A stretch of DNA of 64,000 nucleotides from Harmothoe impar (GCA_947462335.1 OX381721.1:5270001-5334000); one strand, 5' to 3'; numbered from the stretch's first letter, positions 51,601-63,164 are shown. Notes: generated by a model from the letters alone, not told the origin. Numbers and translations are program-made.

Positions 51601-54600
51601 AACCAGTTATGGGCATAATGAATGCTGCAGCTAGGGAATGACTCACAGGTAACCCATCAGTATCTGGCATTATATGCAGGGGTCCTGGCTTCATGCCAGT
51701 CTTCACAGCCAGTCAATGGTACCATTATTAAGCATTTTATCCAGGAAATTCTCTACCGATTCGGTTTAAAAGTAAAACTGGTTGTCACTTTTCCCAAAAA
51801 ATTCAGCTGTTTTTAGTTTCCATACAAAGAGACTTGGGTCATCATGAATCTGCATATTTTTGCTGCTTTCCCTATGCTCTGGGCTACATGCCAGTCTTGA
51901 CAGCTAGTTTCTTAACGTGTTATTGAGCGCATGGGGAACTTCATTGCGTTCGGTGTTTTGCTGATATTTTAGTAGGTCCTGGTCACATCATGCCCGGTTT
52001 GGCTAATATTTAAGTACGAACGCATGTACTTATCTTCTTCATTTTTGGAATATAGCTTGGCATGAATGAGATAGACCTGCCATGCCAGATTTATTGTGCA
52101 GTTATGGGTAGTTTCACTGTTAGTCATAATTGAAATCACAAGGGCGAGTCTTCGTCAATCAACACATTGATATTTTTATGGCCAACCATTTATGGGCATA
52201 ATGAATGCTGCAGCTAGGGAATAACTCACAGGTAACCCAACACTATCTGGCATTATTGGCAGGGATCCTGGCTTCTTGCCAGTCTTCACGGCCAGTCAAT
52301 GGGATCATTATTAAGCATTTTATCCAGGAAACTCTCTACCAATTCAGTTTAAAAGTAAAACTGGTCGTCGCTTTTCCCAAAACATTCAGCTGTTTTTAGT
52401 TTCCATACAAAGAGACTTGGGTCATCATGAATCTGCATATTTTGGCTGCTTTCCCTATGCTCTGGGCTACATGCCAGTCTTGACAGCTAGTTTTTGAACG
52501 TATTATTGAGCGCATGGGGAACTTCATTGCGTTCGGTGTTTTGCTGATATTTTAGTCTGTCCTGGTCAGATCATGCCCGGTTTGGCCAATATTTAAGTAT
52601 GAACGCATGTACTTATCTTCTTCATTTTTGGAATATAGCTTGACATGAATGAGATAGACCTACCATGCGAGATTCATTGTGAAGTTATGGGTAGTTTCAC
52701 TGTTAGTCATAATTGAAATCACACGGGCGAGTCCTCGTCAAACAACACATTGATATTTTGATGGCCAACCAGTTATGGGCATAATGAATGCTGCAGCTAG
52801 GGAATAACTCATAGGTAACCCATAAGTATCTGGCATTATTGGCAGGGATCCTGCCTTCATGCCAGTCTTCACGGCCAGTCAATGGGACCATTATTAAGCA
52901 TTTTATCCAGGAAACTCTCTACCGATTCGGTTTAAAAGTAAAACTGGTCTTTGCTTTTCCCAAAAAATTCAGCTGTTTTTAGTTTCCATACAAAGAGACT
53001 TGGGTCATCATGAATCTGCATATTTTGGCTGCTTTCCCTATGCTCTGGGCTACATGCCAGTCTTGACAGCTAGTTTTTGAATGTATTATTGAGCGCATGG
53101 GGAACTTCATTGCGTTCGGTGTTTTGCTGATATTTTAGTAGGTCCTGGTCACATCATGCCCGGTTTGGCCAATATTTAAGTATGAACGCATGTACCTATC
53201 TTCTTCATTTTTGGAATATAGCTTGACATGAATGAGATACACCGACCATGCGAGATTCATTGTGAAGTTATGGGTAGTTTCACTGTTAGTCATAATTGAA
53301 ATCACACAGGCGAGTCCTCGTCAAACAACACATTGATATTTTGATGGCCAACCAGTTATGGGCATAATGAATGCTGCAGCTAGGGAATGACTCGAAGGTA
53401 ACCCATCACTATCTGGCATTATTGGCAGGGATCCTGGCTTCATGCCAGTCTTCACAGCCAGTCAATGGGATCATTTTTGAGCAGTTTATCCAGGAAACTC
53501 TCTACCAATTCAGTTTAAAAGTAAAACTGGTCGTCGCTTTTCCCAAAACATTCAGCTGTTTTTAGTTTCCATACAAAGAGACTTGGGTCATCATGAATCT
53601 GCATATTTTGGCTGCATTCCCTATGCTCTGGGCTACATGCCAGTCAGTTAGTTTGTTAACATATTATTGAGTGCATGGGGAACTACATTGCGTTCGGTGT
53701 TTTGCTGATATTTTAGTCGGTCCTGGTCACATCATGCCCGGTTTGGCCAATATTTAAGTATGAACACATGTACTTATCTTCTTAATTTTAGGTATATAGC
53801 TTGACATGAATGAAATACACCTACCATGTGAGATTCATTGTGAAGTTATGGGTAGTTTCACTGTTAGTCATAATTGAAATCACACGGGCGAGTCCTCGTC
53901 AAACAATACATTGATATTTTGATGGCCAACCAGTTATGGGCATAATGAATGCTGCAGCTAGGGAATAACTCAGAGGTAACCCATCAGTATCTGGCATTAT
54001 ATGCAGGGGTACTGGCTTCATGCCAGTCTTCACAGCCAGTCAATGGGATCATTATTGAGCATTTTATCCAGAAAACTCTCTACCAATTCAGTTTAAAAGT
54101 AAAACTGGTTGTCGCTTTTCCCAAAACATTCAGCTGTTTTTAGTTTCCATACAAAGAGACTTGGGTCATCATGAATCCCCATAATTTGGCTGCATTCCCT
54201 ATGCTCTGGACTACATGCCTGTCTTGACAGCTAGTTTCTGAACGTATTATTAAGCGCATGGGGAACTTCATTGCGTTCGGTGTTTTGCTGATATTTTAGT
54301 CGGTCCTGGTCACATCATGCCCGGTTTGGCCAATATTTAAGTATGAACGCATGTACTTATCTTCTTCATTTTTGAAATATAGCTTGACATGAATGAAATA
54401 CACCTACCATGTGAGATTCATTGTGAAGTTATGGGTAGTTTCACTGTTAGTCATAATTGAAATCACACGGGCGAGTCCTCGTCAAACAATACATTGATAT
54501 TTTGATGGCCAACCAGTTATGGGCATAATGAATGCTGCAGCTAGGGAATAACTCAGAGGTAACCCATCAGTATCTGGCATTATATGCAGGGGTACTGGCT

Positions 54601-55350
54601 TCATGCCAGTCTTCACAGCCAGTCAATGGGACCATTATTAAGCATTTTATCCAGGAAACTCTCTACCGATTCGGTTTAAAAGTAAAACTGGTCGTTGCTT
54701 TTCCCAAAAAATTCAGCTGTTTTTAGTTTCCATACAAAGAGACTTGGGTCATCATGAATCCCCATATTTTGGCTGCATTCCCTATGCTCTTGGCTACATG
54801 CCAGTCAGTTAGTTTGTTAACATATTATTGAGCGCATGGGGAACTACATTGCGTTCGGTGTTTTGCTGATATTTTAGTCGGTCCTGGTCACATCATGCCC
54901 GGTTTGGCCAATATTTAAGTATGAACGCATGTACTTATCTTCTTCATTTTAGGAATATAGCTTGACATGAATGAAATACACCTACTATGCGAGATTCATT
55001 GTGAAGTTATGGGTAGTTTCACTGTTAGTCATAATTGAAATCACACGGGCGAGTCCTCGTCAATCAACACATTGATATTTTGATGGCCAACCAGTTATGG
55101 GCATAATGAATGCTGCAGCTAGGGAATGACTCACAGGTAACCCATCAGTATCTGGCATTATTGGCAGGGATCCTGGCTTCATGCCAGTCTTCACAGCCAG
55201 TCAATGGGATCATTATTGAGCATTTTATCCAGGAAACTCTCTACCAATTCAGTTTAAAAGTAAAACTGGTCGTCGCTTTTCCCAAAACATTCAGCTGTTT
55301 TTAGTTTCCATACAAAGAGACTTGGGTCATCATGAATCTGCATATTTTGG
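39606..55350. repeat. Satellite domain II: 4,071-bp seven-monomer higher-order repeat
   Basis: Monomer types A-G are anchored at A 39,992, B 40,575, C 41,158, D 41,741, E 42,319, F 42,902 and G 43,480. Then D-G at 44,063, 44,641, 45,224 and 45,802; A, B at 46,385 and 46,968; A-G at 47,551-51,039; and A-G again at 51,622-55,110. The two complete adjacent units are offset by exactly 4,071 bp (583, 583, 583, 578, 583, 578, 583). By eye they differ at about one site in the stretch I compared (GGAATCC at 48,776, GGGATCC at 52,847). The B at 46,968 has a G-type 3' half, and the 3' half of the monomer at 39,409 is also G type, so exchange happened inside monomers. Confidence 0.92.
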
Positions 55351-58300
55351 CTGCATTCCCTTAGCTCTGGGCTACATGCCAGTCTTGACAGCTAGTTTCT
55401 GAATGTATTATTGAGCGCATGGGGAACTTCATTGCGTTCGGTGTTTTGCTGATATTTTAGTCGGTCCTGGTCACATCATGCCCGGTTTGGCCAATATTAA
55501 AGTATGAACGCATGTACTTATCTTCTTCATTTTTGGAATATAGCTTGACATGATTAAGATAGACCTACCATGGGAGATTAATTGTGAAGTTATGGGTAGT
55601 TTCACTGTTAGTCATAATTGAAATCACACGGGCGAGTCCTCGTCAATCAACACTTTGATATTTTGATGGCCAACCAGTTATGGGCATAATGAATGCTGCA
55701 GCTAGGGAATAACTCAGAGGTAACCCATCAGTATCTGGCATTATATGCAGGGGTCCTGGCTTCATGCCAGTCTTCACAGCCAGTCAATGGGACCATTATT
55801 AAGCATTTTATCCAGGAAACTCTCTACCAATTTGGTTTAAAAGTAAAACTGGTCGTCGCTTTTCCCAAAACATTCAGCTGTTTTTAGTTTCCGTACAGAG
55901 AGACTTGGGTCATCATAAATCTGCATATTTTGGCTGCATTCTCTATGCTCTGAGCTACATGCCAGTCTCGACAGCTAGTTTGTTAACGTATTATTGAGCA
56001 CATGGGGAACTTCATTGCGTTTGGTGTTTTGCTGATATTTTAGTCGGTTCTGGTCACATCATGCCCGGTTTGGCCGATATTCAAGTATGAACGCATGGAT
56101 TTATCTTCTTCATTTTTGAAATATAGCTTGACATGAATGAGATAGACCTACCATGCGAGATTGCTTGTGAAGTTATGGGTAGTTTCACTGTTAGTCATAA
56201 TTGAAATCACACAGGCGAGTTCTCGTCAATCAACACATTGATATTTTGATGGCCAACCAGTTATGGGCATAATGAATGCTGCAGCTAGGGAATGACTAAC
56301 AGGTAACCCATCAGTATCTGGCATTATTGGCAGGGATCCTGGCTTCATACCAGTCTTGACAGCCAGTCAATGGGACCATTATTAAGCATTTTATCCAGGA
56401 AACTCTCTACCAATTCGGTTTAAAAGTAAAACTGGTTGTCACTTTTCCCAAAAAATTCAGCTGTTTTTAATTTCCATACAAAGAGACTTGGGTCATCATG
56501 AATCTGCATATTTTGGCTGCATTCCCTATGCTCTGGGCTACATGCCAGTCTTGACAGCTAGTTTCTGAACGTATTATTGAGCGCAAGGGGAACTCTATTG
56601 TGTTCGGTGTTTTGCTGATATTTTAGTCGGTCCTGGTCACATCATGCCCGGTTTGGCCAATATTTAAGTATGAACGCATGTATTTATCTTCTTCATTTTT
56701 GGAATATAGCTTGACATAAATGAGATAGACCTACCATGCGAGATTCATTGTGAAGTTATGGGTAGTTTCATTGTTAGTCATAATTGAAATCACACGGGCG
56801 AGTCCTCGTCAATCAACACATTGATATTTTGATGGCCAACCATTTATGGGCATAATGAATGCTGCAGCTAGGGAATAACTCACAGGTAGCCCATCAGTAT
56901 CTGGCATTATTGGCAGGGGTCCTGGCTTCATGCCAGTCTTCACAGCCAGTCAATGGGACCATTATTAAGCATTTTATCCAGTAAACTCTCTACCGATTCG
57001 GTTCAAAAGTAAAACTGGTTGTCACTTTTCCCAAAAAATTCAGCTGTTTTTAGTTTCCATACAAAGAGACTTGGGTCATCATGAATCTGCATATTTTGGC
57101 TGCATTCCCTATGCTCTGGGCTACATGCCAGTCTTTACAGCTAGTTTGTTAACATATTATTGAGTGCATGGGGAACTTCATTGCGTTCGGTGTTTTGCTG
57201 ATATTTTAGTCGGTCCTGGTCACATCATGCCCGGTTTGGCCAATATTTAAGTATGAACGCATGTACTTATCTTCTTCATTTTTGGAATATAGCTTGACAT
57301 GAATGAGATAGACCTACCATGCGAGATTCATTGTGAAGTTATGGGTAGTTTCACTGTTAGTCATAATTTAAATCACACGGGCGAGTCCTCGTCAATCAAC
57401 ACATTGATATTTTGATGGCCAACCAGTCATGGGCATAATGAATGCTGCAGCTAGGGAATAACTCACAGGTAACCCATCAGTATCTGGCATTATTGGCAGG
57501 GGTCCTGGCTTCATGCCAGTCTTCACAGCCAGTCAATGGGACCATTATTAAGCATTTTATCCAGGAAACTCTCTACCAATTCGGTTTAAAAGTAAAACTG
57601 GTTGTCACTTTTCCCAAAAAATTCAGCTGTTTTTAGTTTCCATACAAAGAGACTTGGGTCATCATAAATCTGCATATTTTGGCTGCATTCCCTATGCTCT
57701 GAGCTACATGCCAGTCTTGACAGCTAGTTTGTTAACGTATTATTGAGCACATGGGGAACTTCATTGCGTTTGGTGTTTTGCTGATATTTTAGTCGGTTCT
57801 GGTCACATCATGCCCGGTTTGGCCAATATTTAAGTATGAATGCATGTACTTATCTTCTTCATTTTTGGAATATAGCTTGACATGAATGAGATAGACCTAC
57901 CATGACAGATTCATTGTGAAGTTATGGGTAGTTTCACTGTTAGTCATAATTGAAATCACACGGGCAAGTCCTCGTCAATCAACACATTGATATTTTGATG
58001 GCCAACCAGTTATGGGCAAAATGAATGCTGCAGCTAGGGAATGACTCACAGGTAACCCATCAGTATCTGGCATTATTGGCAGGGATCCTGGCTTCATGCC
58101 AGTCTTCACGGCCAGTCAATGGGATCATAATTGAGCATTTTATCCAGGAAATTCTCTACCAATTCAGTTTAAAAGTAAAACTGGTCGTCGCTTTTCCCAA
58201 AACATTCAGCTGTTTTTAGCTTCCTTTCAAAGAGACTTGGGTCATCATGAATCTGCATATTCTGGCTGCATTCCCTATGCTCTGGGCTACATGCCAGTCT

Positions 58301-59660
58301 TGACAGCTATTTTGTTCACGTATTATTGAGCACATGGGGAACTTCATTGCGTTTGGTGTTTTGCTGATATTTTAGTCGGTTCTGGTCACATCATGCCCGG
58401 TTTGGTTGATATTTAAGTATGAACGCATGGATTTATCTTCTTCATTTTTAAAATATAGCTTGACATGAATGGGATAGACCTACCATGCCAGATTCGTTGT
58501 GAAGTTATGGGTAGTTTACCCTTTAGTCATAATTGAAATCACACGGGCAGGTCCTCGTCTATTAACACATTGATATTTTAATGGCCAACCAGTTATGGGC
58601 ATAATGAATGCTGCAGCTAGGGAATGACTCACAGGTCACCCATCACAATCTGGCATTATTGGCAGGGGTCCTGGCTTCATGCCAGTCTTCACGGCCAGTC
58701 AATGGAACCATTATTAAGCATTTTAATTGAGGAAACTCTCTACCGATTCGGTTCACAAGTAAAACTGGTTGTCCCTTTTCCCAACAAATTCAGCTGTTTT
58801 TAGTTTCCATACAAAGAGACTTGGGTCATTATGAATCTGCATATTTTGGCTGCACTCCCTATGCTCTGGGCTACATGCCAGTCTTAACAGATAGTTTGTT
58901 AACATATTATTGAGCTCATTGGGAACTTCATTGCGTTTTGTGTTTTGCTGATATTTTAGTCGGTCCTGGTCACATCATGCCTGGTTTTGCCGATATCTTA
59001 GTATGAAAGCATGGATTTATCTTCTTAATTTTTAAAATATAGCTTGAGCTGAATGAGATAGACCTACCATGCGAGATTCATTGTGAAGTTATGGATACCT
59101 TCACTGTTAGTCCTGATTGAAATCACACGGGCAAGTCCTCGTCGGTCAACATATTGATATTTTGATGGCCAACCAGTTATGGGCATAATAAACGCTGCAG
59201 CTAGGGAATGACTCACAGGTAACCCATCAGTATCTGGCATTATTGGCAGGGGTCCTGGCTTCATACAAGTCTTCACGGCCAGTCAATGGGACCATTATTA
59301 GGCATTTTATCCAGGAAACTCTCTACTGATTCGGTTTAAAAGTAAAACTGGTTGTCGCTTTTCCCAAGAAATTCAGATGTTTTTAGTTTCCATACAAAGA
59401 CACTTGGGTCATCATGAATCTGCATATTTTTTGCTGCATTCCCTATGCTCTGGGTTACATGCCAGTCTTGACAGCTAGTTTGTGAACGCATTATTGAGCG
59501 CATGGGGAACTTCATTGCGTTCGGTGTTTTGCTGATATTTTAGTTGGTCCTGGTCACATCATGCCCGGTTTGGCCAATATTTAAGTATGAAAGCATGTAT
59601 TTATTTACATGCCAGTCTTCATGGCCAGTTAATGGGATCATTATTATACATTCTATCAAG
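55350..59660. repeat. Satellite right edge, diverged monomers
   Basis: Seven to eight monomers with rising numbers of private changes towards the end, for example AATTGAGGAAAC near 58,725 and ATATCTTAGTATGAAAG near 58,993. The last unit jumps near 59,604 from the middle of the second half of the monomer to the TACATGCCAGTCTTCATGGCC block and ends near 59,660. Decay at an array edge is typical of satellites. Confidence 0.8.
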
Positions 59661-60667
59661 GTTTGGGAGACCAGCAAAGCACCTGGCAATTCAAAATCAA
59701 TTAATAATTGACACCATAGAAGTAACACATCATTTGATTACTTAAATAGTTTCATCTAATGTTTGCTTAATTTTATCTTGAGGGAAATTATTCATATAAG
59801 TTGAAAGTAACTGTGTGGTGTTTGTAAGAAGCACATTAACCGTAGTACATAAAGAAAACTATTCATATAATTTTGTGTTTAGGTCCCTGTATTCCAGTAT
59901 GTCTGGATAATATCACCTGAAACTCAGAGATTACTATGATTCTGTATGTAGGTGCTCAATATGGAAGTAGCATTACCCACATAACTATTGTAATATAATT
60001 TCCCATAATGAAAATAATATCTGTGCAATTTTAGGAAAACAAACATCAGTGTTAAGCTTGGTTTATACGGACTATATTGCTAACATAAAAGAGCTAATCA
60101 GCCCAAGGCATCAGCCTGATGACAGTTTAACATCTCATAGGGACTACATCTGCATGCATTACAAGTCTTAAGGCAACCATTGTAAGATATTCACTCAATT
60201 GTAAGTATCCTTGAATGCCACACAATGTCTATAAAACAAATGCACTTAATGTAAAAAAATAGAAGGTTTGCAAACTATCTGATTTGCAGTAAGATGAAAC
60301 CAATGTACAGTACAGTCAACTGCTCTGATTCAGGTACCATAAGTTTATGGAAAAGTTGGAACATTAGTTAGGTGGATGCATTAGAAGGAATTAATTTCTA
60401 TGTATTCTAGTATATTTCAGACAGTGAAATAGTAAGTGAAACGGAGAGAAGGTTGCATTAGAGTGGTGTCAACATTTACAACTTTCCCCAACACCTGAGA
60501 ACCAAAGTTGTTTCAACAATTAAATGACCTAAAAGTGGGCAAACGGAGCCTGTGATAAAACCTTTATGCAGTGTAAAAGAAGCTATACATAGTACATCAA
60601 AACTGAACACTGTTGATCATATTTCTAATATGACACAGGTTATCCTGTAGTTCAACAAAGTTGTTAC
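59661..60667. other. Non-coding stretch between satellite and foldback element
   Basis: AT-rich unique-looking sequence. No gene or repeat is supported. Confidence 0.4.
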
Positions 60668-60676
60668 TGTACAAAT
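60668..60676. other. Target-site duplication, left copy (TGTACAAAT)
   Basis: Nine bases directly outside the left inverted repeat, identical to the nine bases directly outside the right one. Confidence 0.8.
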
Positions 60677-60681
60677 GGTAT

Positions 60682-60815
60682 CCGGAATACAGGCCCTCCT
60701 GACTGTAGGCCCACTGCCCACAGGCCGACGGAACACAGGCCCCCAGCCCACAGGCCCTCCGGATCTGAGGCCCCCTGTCTTTAGGCCACCCTGACCACAG
60801 GCCCCCGGACTGTAG
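60682..60815. repeat. AGGCC minisatellite, left outer arm
   Basis: Units of about 15-19 bp of the form CAGGCCCTCCTGAC / CAGGCCCTCCGGAT. The inverted partner at 62,178-62,318 contains ATCCGGAGGGCCT and GTCAGGAGGGCCTG. Confidence 0.8.
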
Positions 60816-60825
60816 GCACAAATCT

Positions 60826-61170
60826 CACGTCCATTTCATACGTCCAGAACCATTATCTCATTCTAATTCCTCACGTCCAACACTGTCTCTTATAAATGAT
60901 TTGTCCAACCCCCTCTCCGGCCCCTCCCTCACGTCCAACCCCCTTCCTCACGTCCAACCCCCTTCCTCACGTCCAACCCCCTTCCTCACGTCCAACCCCC
61001 TTCCTCACGTCCAACCCCCTTCCTCACGTCCAACCCCCTTCCTCACGTCCAACCCCTTCCTCACGTCCAACCCCCTTCCTCACGTCCAAACCCCTCACGT
61101 CCAAAACCCCTCACGTCCAAACCCCTCACGTCCAAACCCCTCACGTCCAAACCCCTCACGTCCAAACCCC
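60826..61170. repeat. CTCACGTCC minisatellite, left inner arm
   Basis: About eight 19-bp units (CTCACGTCCAACCCCCTTC; one is 18 bp) from about 60,928, followed by about six 15-bp units (CACGTCCAAACCCCT) from 61,081 to 61,170. Two isolated cores lie upstream (60,826 and 60,871), and one CATACGTCC at 60,837. Open frames across it are an effect of the repeat. Confidence 0.9.
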
Positions 61171-61218
61171 TGACTCATTATAGGATCATGTGTCTCATGA
61201 GATTGTAACAATTGAAAC

Positions 61219-61302
61219 GTCTTTGACCGGGTGTAGTCTTTGACCAGGTGTACTAGTAGTCTTTGACCAGGTGTAGTCTTTGACCGGTGTAGTCTTTGAC
61301 CA
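61219..61302. repeat. GTCTTTGACCAGGTGTA minisatellite, centre of the foldback element
   Basis: Five copies of a 16-17-bp unit with one 6-bp insertion (CTAGTA). It lies between the two arms and has no inverted partner, so it forms the loop. Confidence 0.85.
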
Positions 61303-61324
61303 GCAACCTTCAAAACAGCTGAAC

Positions 61325-61424
61325 AGGGGTGTGGACGTATGGCAGGGGTGTGGACGTATGGCAGGGGTGTGGACGTATGGCAGGGGTGTGGACGTATGAC
61401 ATGGGTGTGGACGTATGACAGGGG
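61325..61424. repeat. GTGGACGTATGGCAGGG minisatellite, right inner arm
   Basis: Five copies in exact 19-bp register (GTGGACGTAT at 61,331, 61,350, 61,369, 61,388 and 61,407). A related array of three copies sits at 62,119-62,171, on the other side of the 20-bp array. Confidence 0.9.
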
Positions 61425-61440
61425 GACGTGAGGGAGGCAG

Positions 61441-62080
61441 GTGGATGTGAGGGGAGGAGGTGGACGTGAGGAGATGGTAGTGCACGTGAGGAGATGGTAG
61501 TGGACGTGAGGAAATGGTAGTGGACGTGAGGAGATGGTAGTGGATATGAGGAGATGGTAGTGGACGTGTGGAAGTAGTAGTGGACGTGAGGAAGTGGTGG
61601 TGGACGTGAGGAAGTAGTAGTGGACGTGAGGAGATGATTGTGGACGTGAGGAAGTAGTAGTGGACGTGAGGAAGTAGTAGTGGACGTGAGGAGATGGTAG
61701 TGGACGTGAGGAGATGGTAGTGGACGTGAGGAAGTAGTAGTGGACGTGAGGAAGTGGTGGTGGACGTGAGGAAGTAGTAGTGGACGTGAGGAAGTAGTAG
61801 TGGACGTGAGGAGATGGTAGTGGACGTGAGGAGATGGTAGTGGACGTGAGGAAGTAGTAGTGGACGTGAGGAAGTGGTGGTGGACGTGAGGAAGTAGTAG
61901 TGGACGTGAGGAGATGGTAGTGGACGTGAGGAAGTGGTGGTGGACGTGAGGAAGTAGTAGTGGACGTGAGGAGATGGTAGTGGACATGAGGAAGTAGTAG
62001 TGGACGTGAGGAGATGGTAGTGGACGTGAGGAGATGGTAGTGGACGTGAGGAGATGGTAGTGGACGTGAGGAGAGGGTGA
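61441..62080. repeat. 20-bp minisatellite, about 31 units in exact register
   Basis: Unit types are a = TGGACGTGAGGAGATGGTAG, b = TGGACGTGAGGAAGTAGTAG and c = TGGACGTGAGGAAGTGGTGG. From 61,461 no unit gains or loses a base over 620 bp. The type order includes a-a-b-c-b-b followed by a-a-b-c-b, a 120-bp higher-order period. Because 20 is not a multiple of 3 and the unit has no stop on the - strand, three - strand frames stay open (225-329 residues of Ser/His/Pro/Thr-rich repeat). I treat these as artefacts. Confidence 0.93.
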
Positions 62081-62118
62081 TCAATCATTTGTTAGAGACA
62101 CTGAAACGGACATATGAA

Positions 62119-62171
62119 AGGTTGTGGACGTATGACAGGGTTGTGGACGTATGACAGGGGTGTGGACGTAT
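62119..62171. repeat. Outer GTGGACGTATG repeats, right arm
   Basis: Three copies of an 18-19-bp unit related to the array at 61,325, placed between the 20-bp array and the right outer arm. The counterpart on the left is the single CATACGTCC at 60,837. Confidence 0.8.
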
Positions 62172-62177
62172 GGTAAG

Positions 62178-62321
62178 TTTGGCCTATAGACAGGGGGCCT
62201 ATGGCCAGGGTGCCAAAAGGCCGGGGGCCTGAAATCCGGAGGGCCTAAGGGCAGGGTGCCTGTGGTCAGGAGGGCCTGAAGGCAGGGTGCCTAAAGACCG
62301 GGTGCCTAAATTCCGTGTACC
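62178..62321. repeat. GGGCCT minisatellite, right outer arm
   Basis: Inverted partner of 60,677-60,815. Blocks such as GACAGGGGGCCTATGG, ATCCGGAGGGCCTAAGGG and GTCAGGAGGGCCTGAAGG match the reverse complement of the left arm with scattered mismatches. It ends ATTCCGTGTACC, the right terminus. Confidence 0.8.
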
Positions 62322-62330
62322 TGTACAAAT
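62322..62330. other. Target-site duplication, right copy (TGTACAAAT)
   Basis: Direct repeat of 60,668-60,676 immediately outside the right terminus. Confidence 0.8.
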
Positions 62331-62609
62331 ACATCCCAATGTTACCCTATGTAGACTGTGTGACATAACATGCATCAGAATAAAATTATGTACAAGATGC
62401 CTTTCTAGCTGAACTTGTTTGTTATGCAACTAAACTATAAGAAGTGTACCTCAGCCTTAATGTAGTACAGATAAGTAAGCCTGTGTACAGTGTTACTAAC
62501 ATGTATGTAGCATATGTCATTTAGATTCAATACAGGTTAAGTTTACAAACATATTCCACCATAACTAAAAAAAAATATAGCTAGTCTTACTTCATCCTTA
62601 AGATCTCAC

Positions 62610-62864
62610 CTATGTCCCCTACTTTTCTCAACTTAATATGACACAGACTGATATGAGTATTTAAAGATGCTGCTACATGATATACCCGGGAGCAGCAAGG
62701 AACTGCAACACCTGGGTGTTTGGTGAAAAACTGCTTTGTGCAATTCTCCCAGGATAACCCAGAGACCGCTTTGTTGATGTAGGCTCCTGAGTAATCCTTT
62801 GCCCTCCCGCTGAAAGACCTCTTGTCTTTGATTCTTCTTATTACTTCACAGACGAGGTCACGAG
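62610..62864 (-). CDS. Exon 3 (of those visible) of a - strand gene, C2H2-like motif
   Basis: Acceptor TATTTTACAG ends at 62,865 and donor ACATAG|GTGAGA falls at 62,610/62,609, giving 255 bp starting and ending in phase 1. Entered from the exon at 63,165, the frame reads RDLVCEVIRRIKDKRSFSG and ends KLRKVGDI. Near its end the stretch CCSRVYHVAASLNTHISLCH fits C-x3-Y-x5-L-x2-H-x4-H, the second half of a classical C2H2 finger, but the first Cys of the CxxC pair is displaced. If the donor is not used, the frame runs nine more residues to a stop at 62,587. The first half is basic and unrecognised. A nucleic-acid-binding role is only a guess. Confidence 0.7.
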
Positions 62865-63164
62865 CTGTAAAATACCATGACAATTAGGCATATTCAGAGT
62901 AAACATACTAAGTTTCCTAAGGCACAAACTTTTGATTTCTTTGATATGATTTCTGGATCCTGAATGTTTCCATCTATATATACTACGTAGATAAATACAT
63001 CTGATATTTCTTTCCCATCAAAACTGTTTACTATTAATGTTAGAATGATGAGAAATCCAGAACCCTTTACTTTTGTAATAAGGATAGCAATACATTTAAC
63101 TATATCAATCCTAGATCCTCACATATGTTTTTTTAATTTTTCCTTATCCACTTTGCCTACTTAC

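Larger units (their letters stand above)
23073..59660. repeat. Satellite array, about 63 monomers of about 583 bp
   Basis: Using the block ATGCTGCAGCTAGGGAAT as anchor, monomers start at 23,401, 23,982, 24,566, 25,149 and so on to 59,191, almost always 583 bp apart. Variants: 578 bp (a 5-bp loss that turns GTCTTGACAGCTAG into GTCAGTTAG), and 429 bp (two monomers, 28,064 and 31,992, lacking 154 bp). All copies are head to tail. The array starts in mid-monomer at CTCTGGGCTACATGCC (23,073) and ends in mid-monomer near 59,660. Conserved 64-codon + and 85-87-codon - frames recur only because the repeats are homogenised. No transposase or other protein domain is present. Confidence 0.97.
60677..62321. 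mobile_element. Foldback-type transposon with minisatellite arms
   Basis: The element starts GGTATCCGGAATACAGGCCC and ends so that its reverse complement reads GGTACACGGAATTTAGGCAC (15 of 20 identical). It is flanked by the perfect 9-bp direct repeat TGTACAAAT (60,668-60,676 and 62,322-62,330). Arms: AGGCC-type repeats (60,682-60,815 and, inverted, 62,178-62,318), then CACGTCC-type repeats facing GGACGTG/GGACGTATG-type repeats, around a TTTGACC repeat core. No transposase is encoded. Drosophila FB and sea urchin TU elements have long inverted repeats built of short tandem repeats, and 9-bp duplications are also typical of Mutator-like elements. The superfamily is inferred, not proven. Confidence 0.8.

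Noticed and set aside
23452..59276. About 60 conserved open frames of 62-97 codons (MLQLGN..., MYLIHV..., MKTGMK...) on both strands
   Set aside because: They recur at the satellite period, occur on both strands of the same repeat, and are broken by stops or frameshifts in several monomers. No splice or domain evidence. They reflect homogenised satellite DNA. A test of synonymous against nonsynonymous change among monomers could overturn this.
23073..59660. CENP-B box in the satellite
   Set aside because: The closest match, TTCGGTTTAAAAGTAA, fits the first part of the consensus (TTCGNNNNANN) but lacks the CGGG end. I do not claim a centromeric role from sequence alone.
60896..61183. Two overlapping + frames of 90 and 95 residues rich in Pro and Ser
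   Set aside because: They translate the CTCACGTCC minisatellite. Same argument as for the 20-bp array.
61095..62088. Three overlapping - strand frames of 225, 297 and 329 residues, the longest in the window
   Set aside because: They are translations of a 20-bp tandem repeat without stops in any - strand frame. Three overlapping open frames of the same low-complexity sequence are not expected of a gene.
60826..62171. CRISPR-like short repeats
   Set aside because: Units are contiguous with no unique spacers, in eukaryotic-looking DNA.
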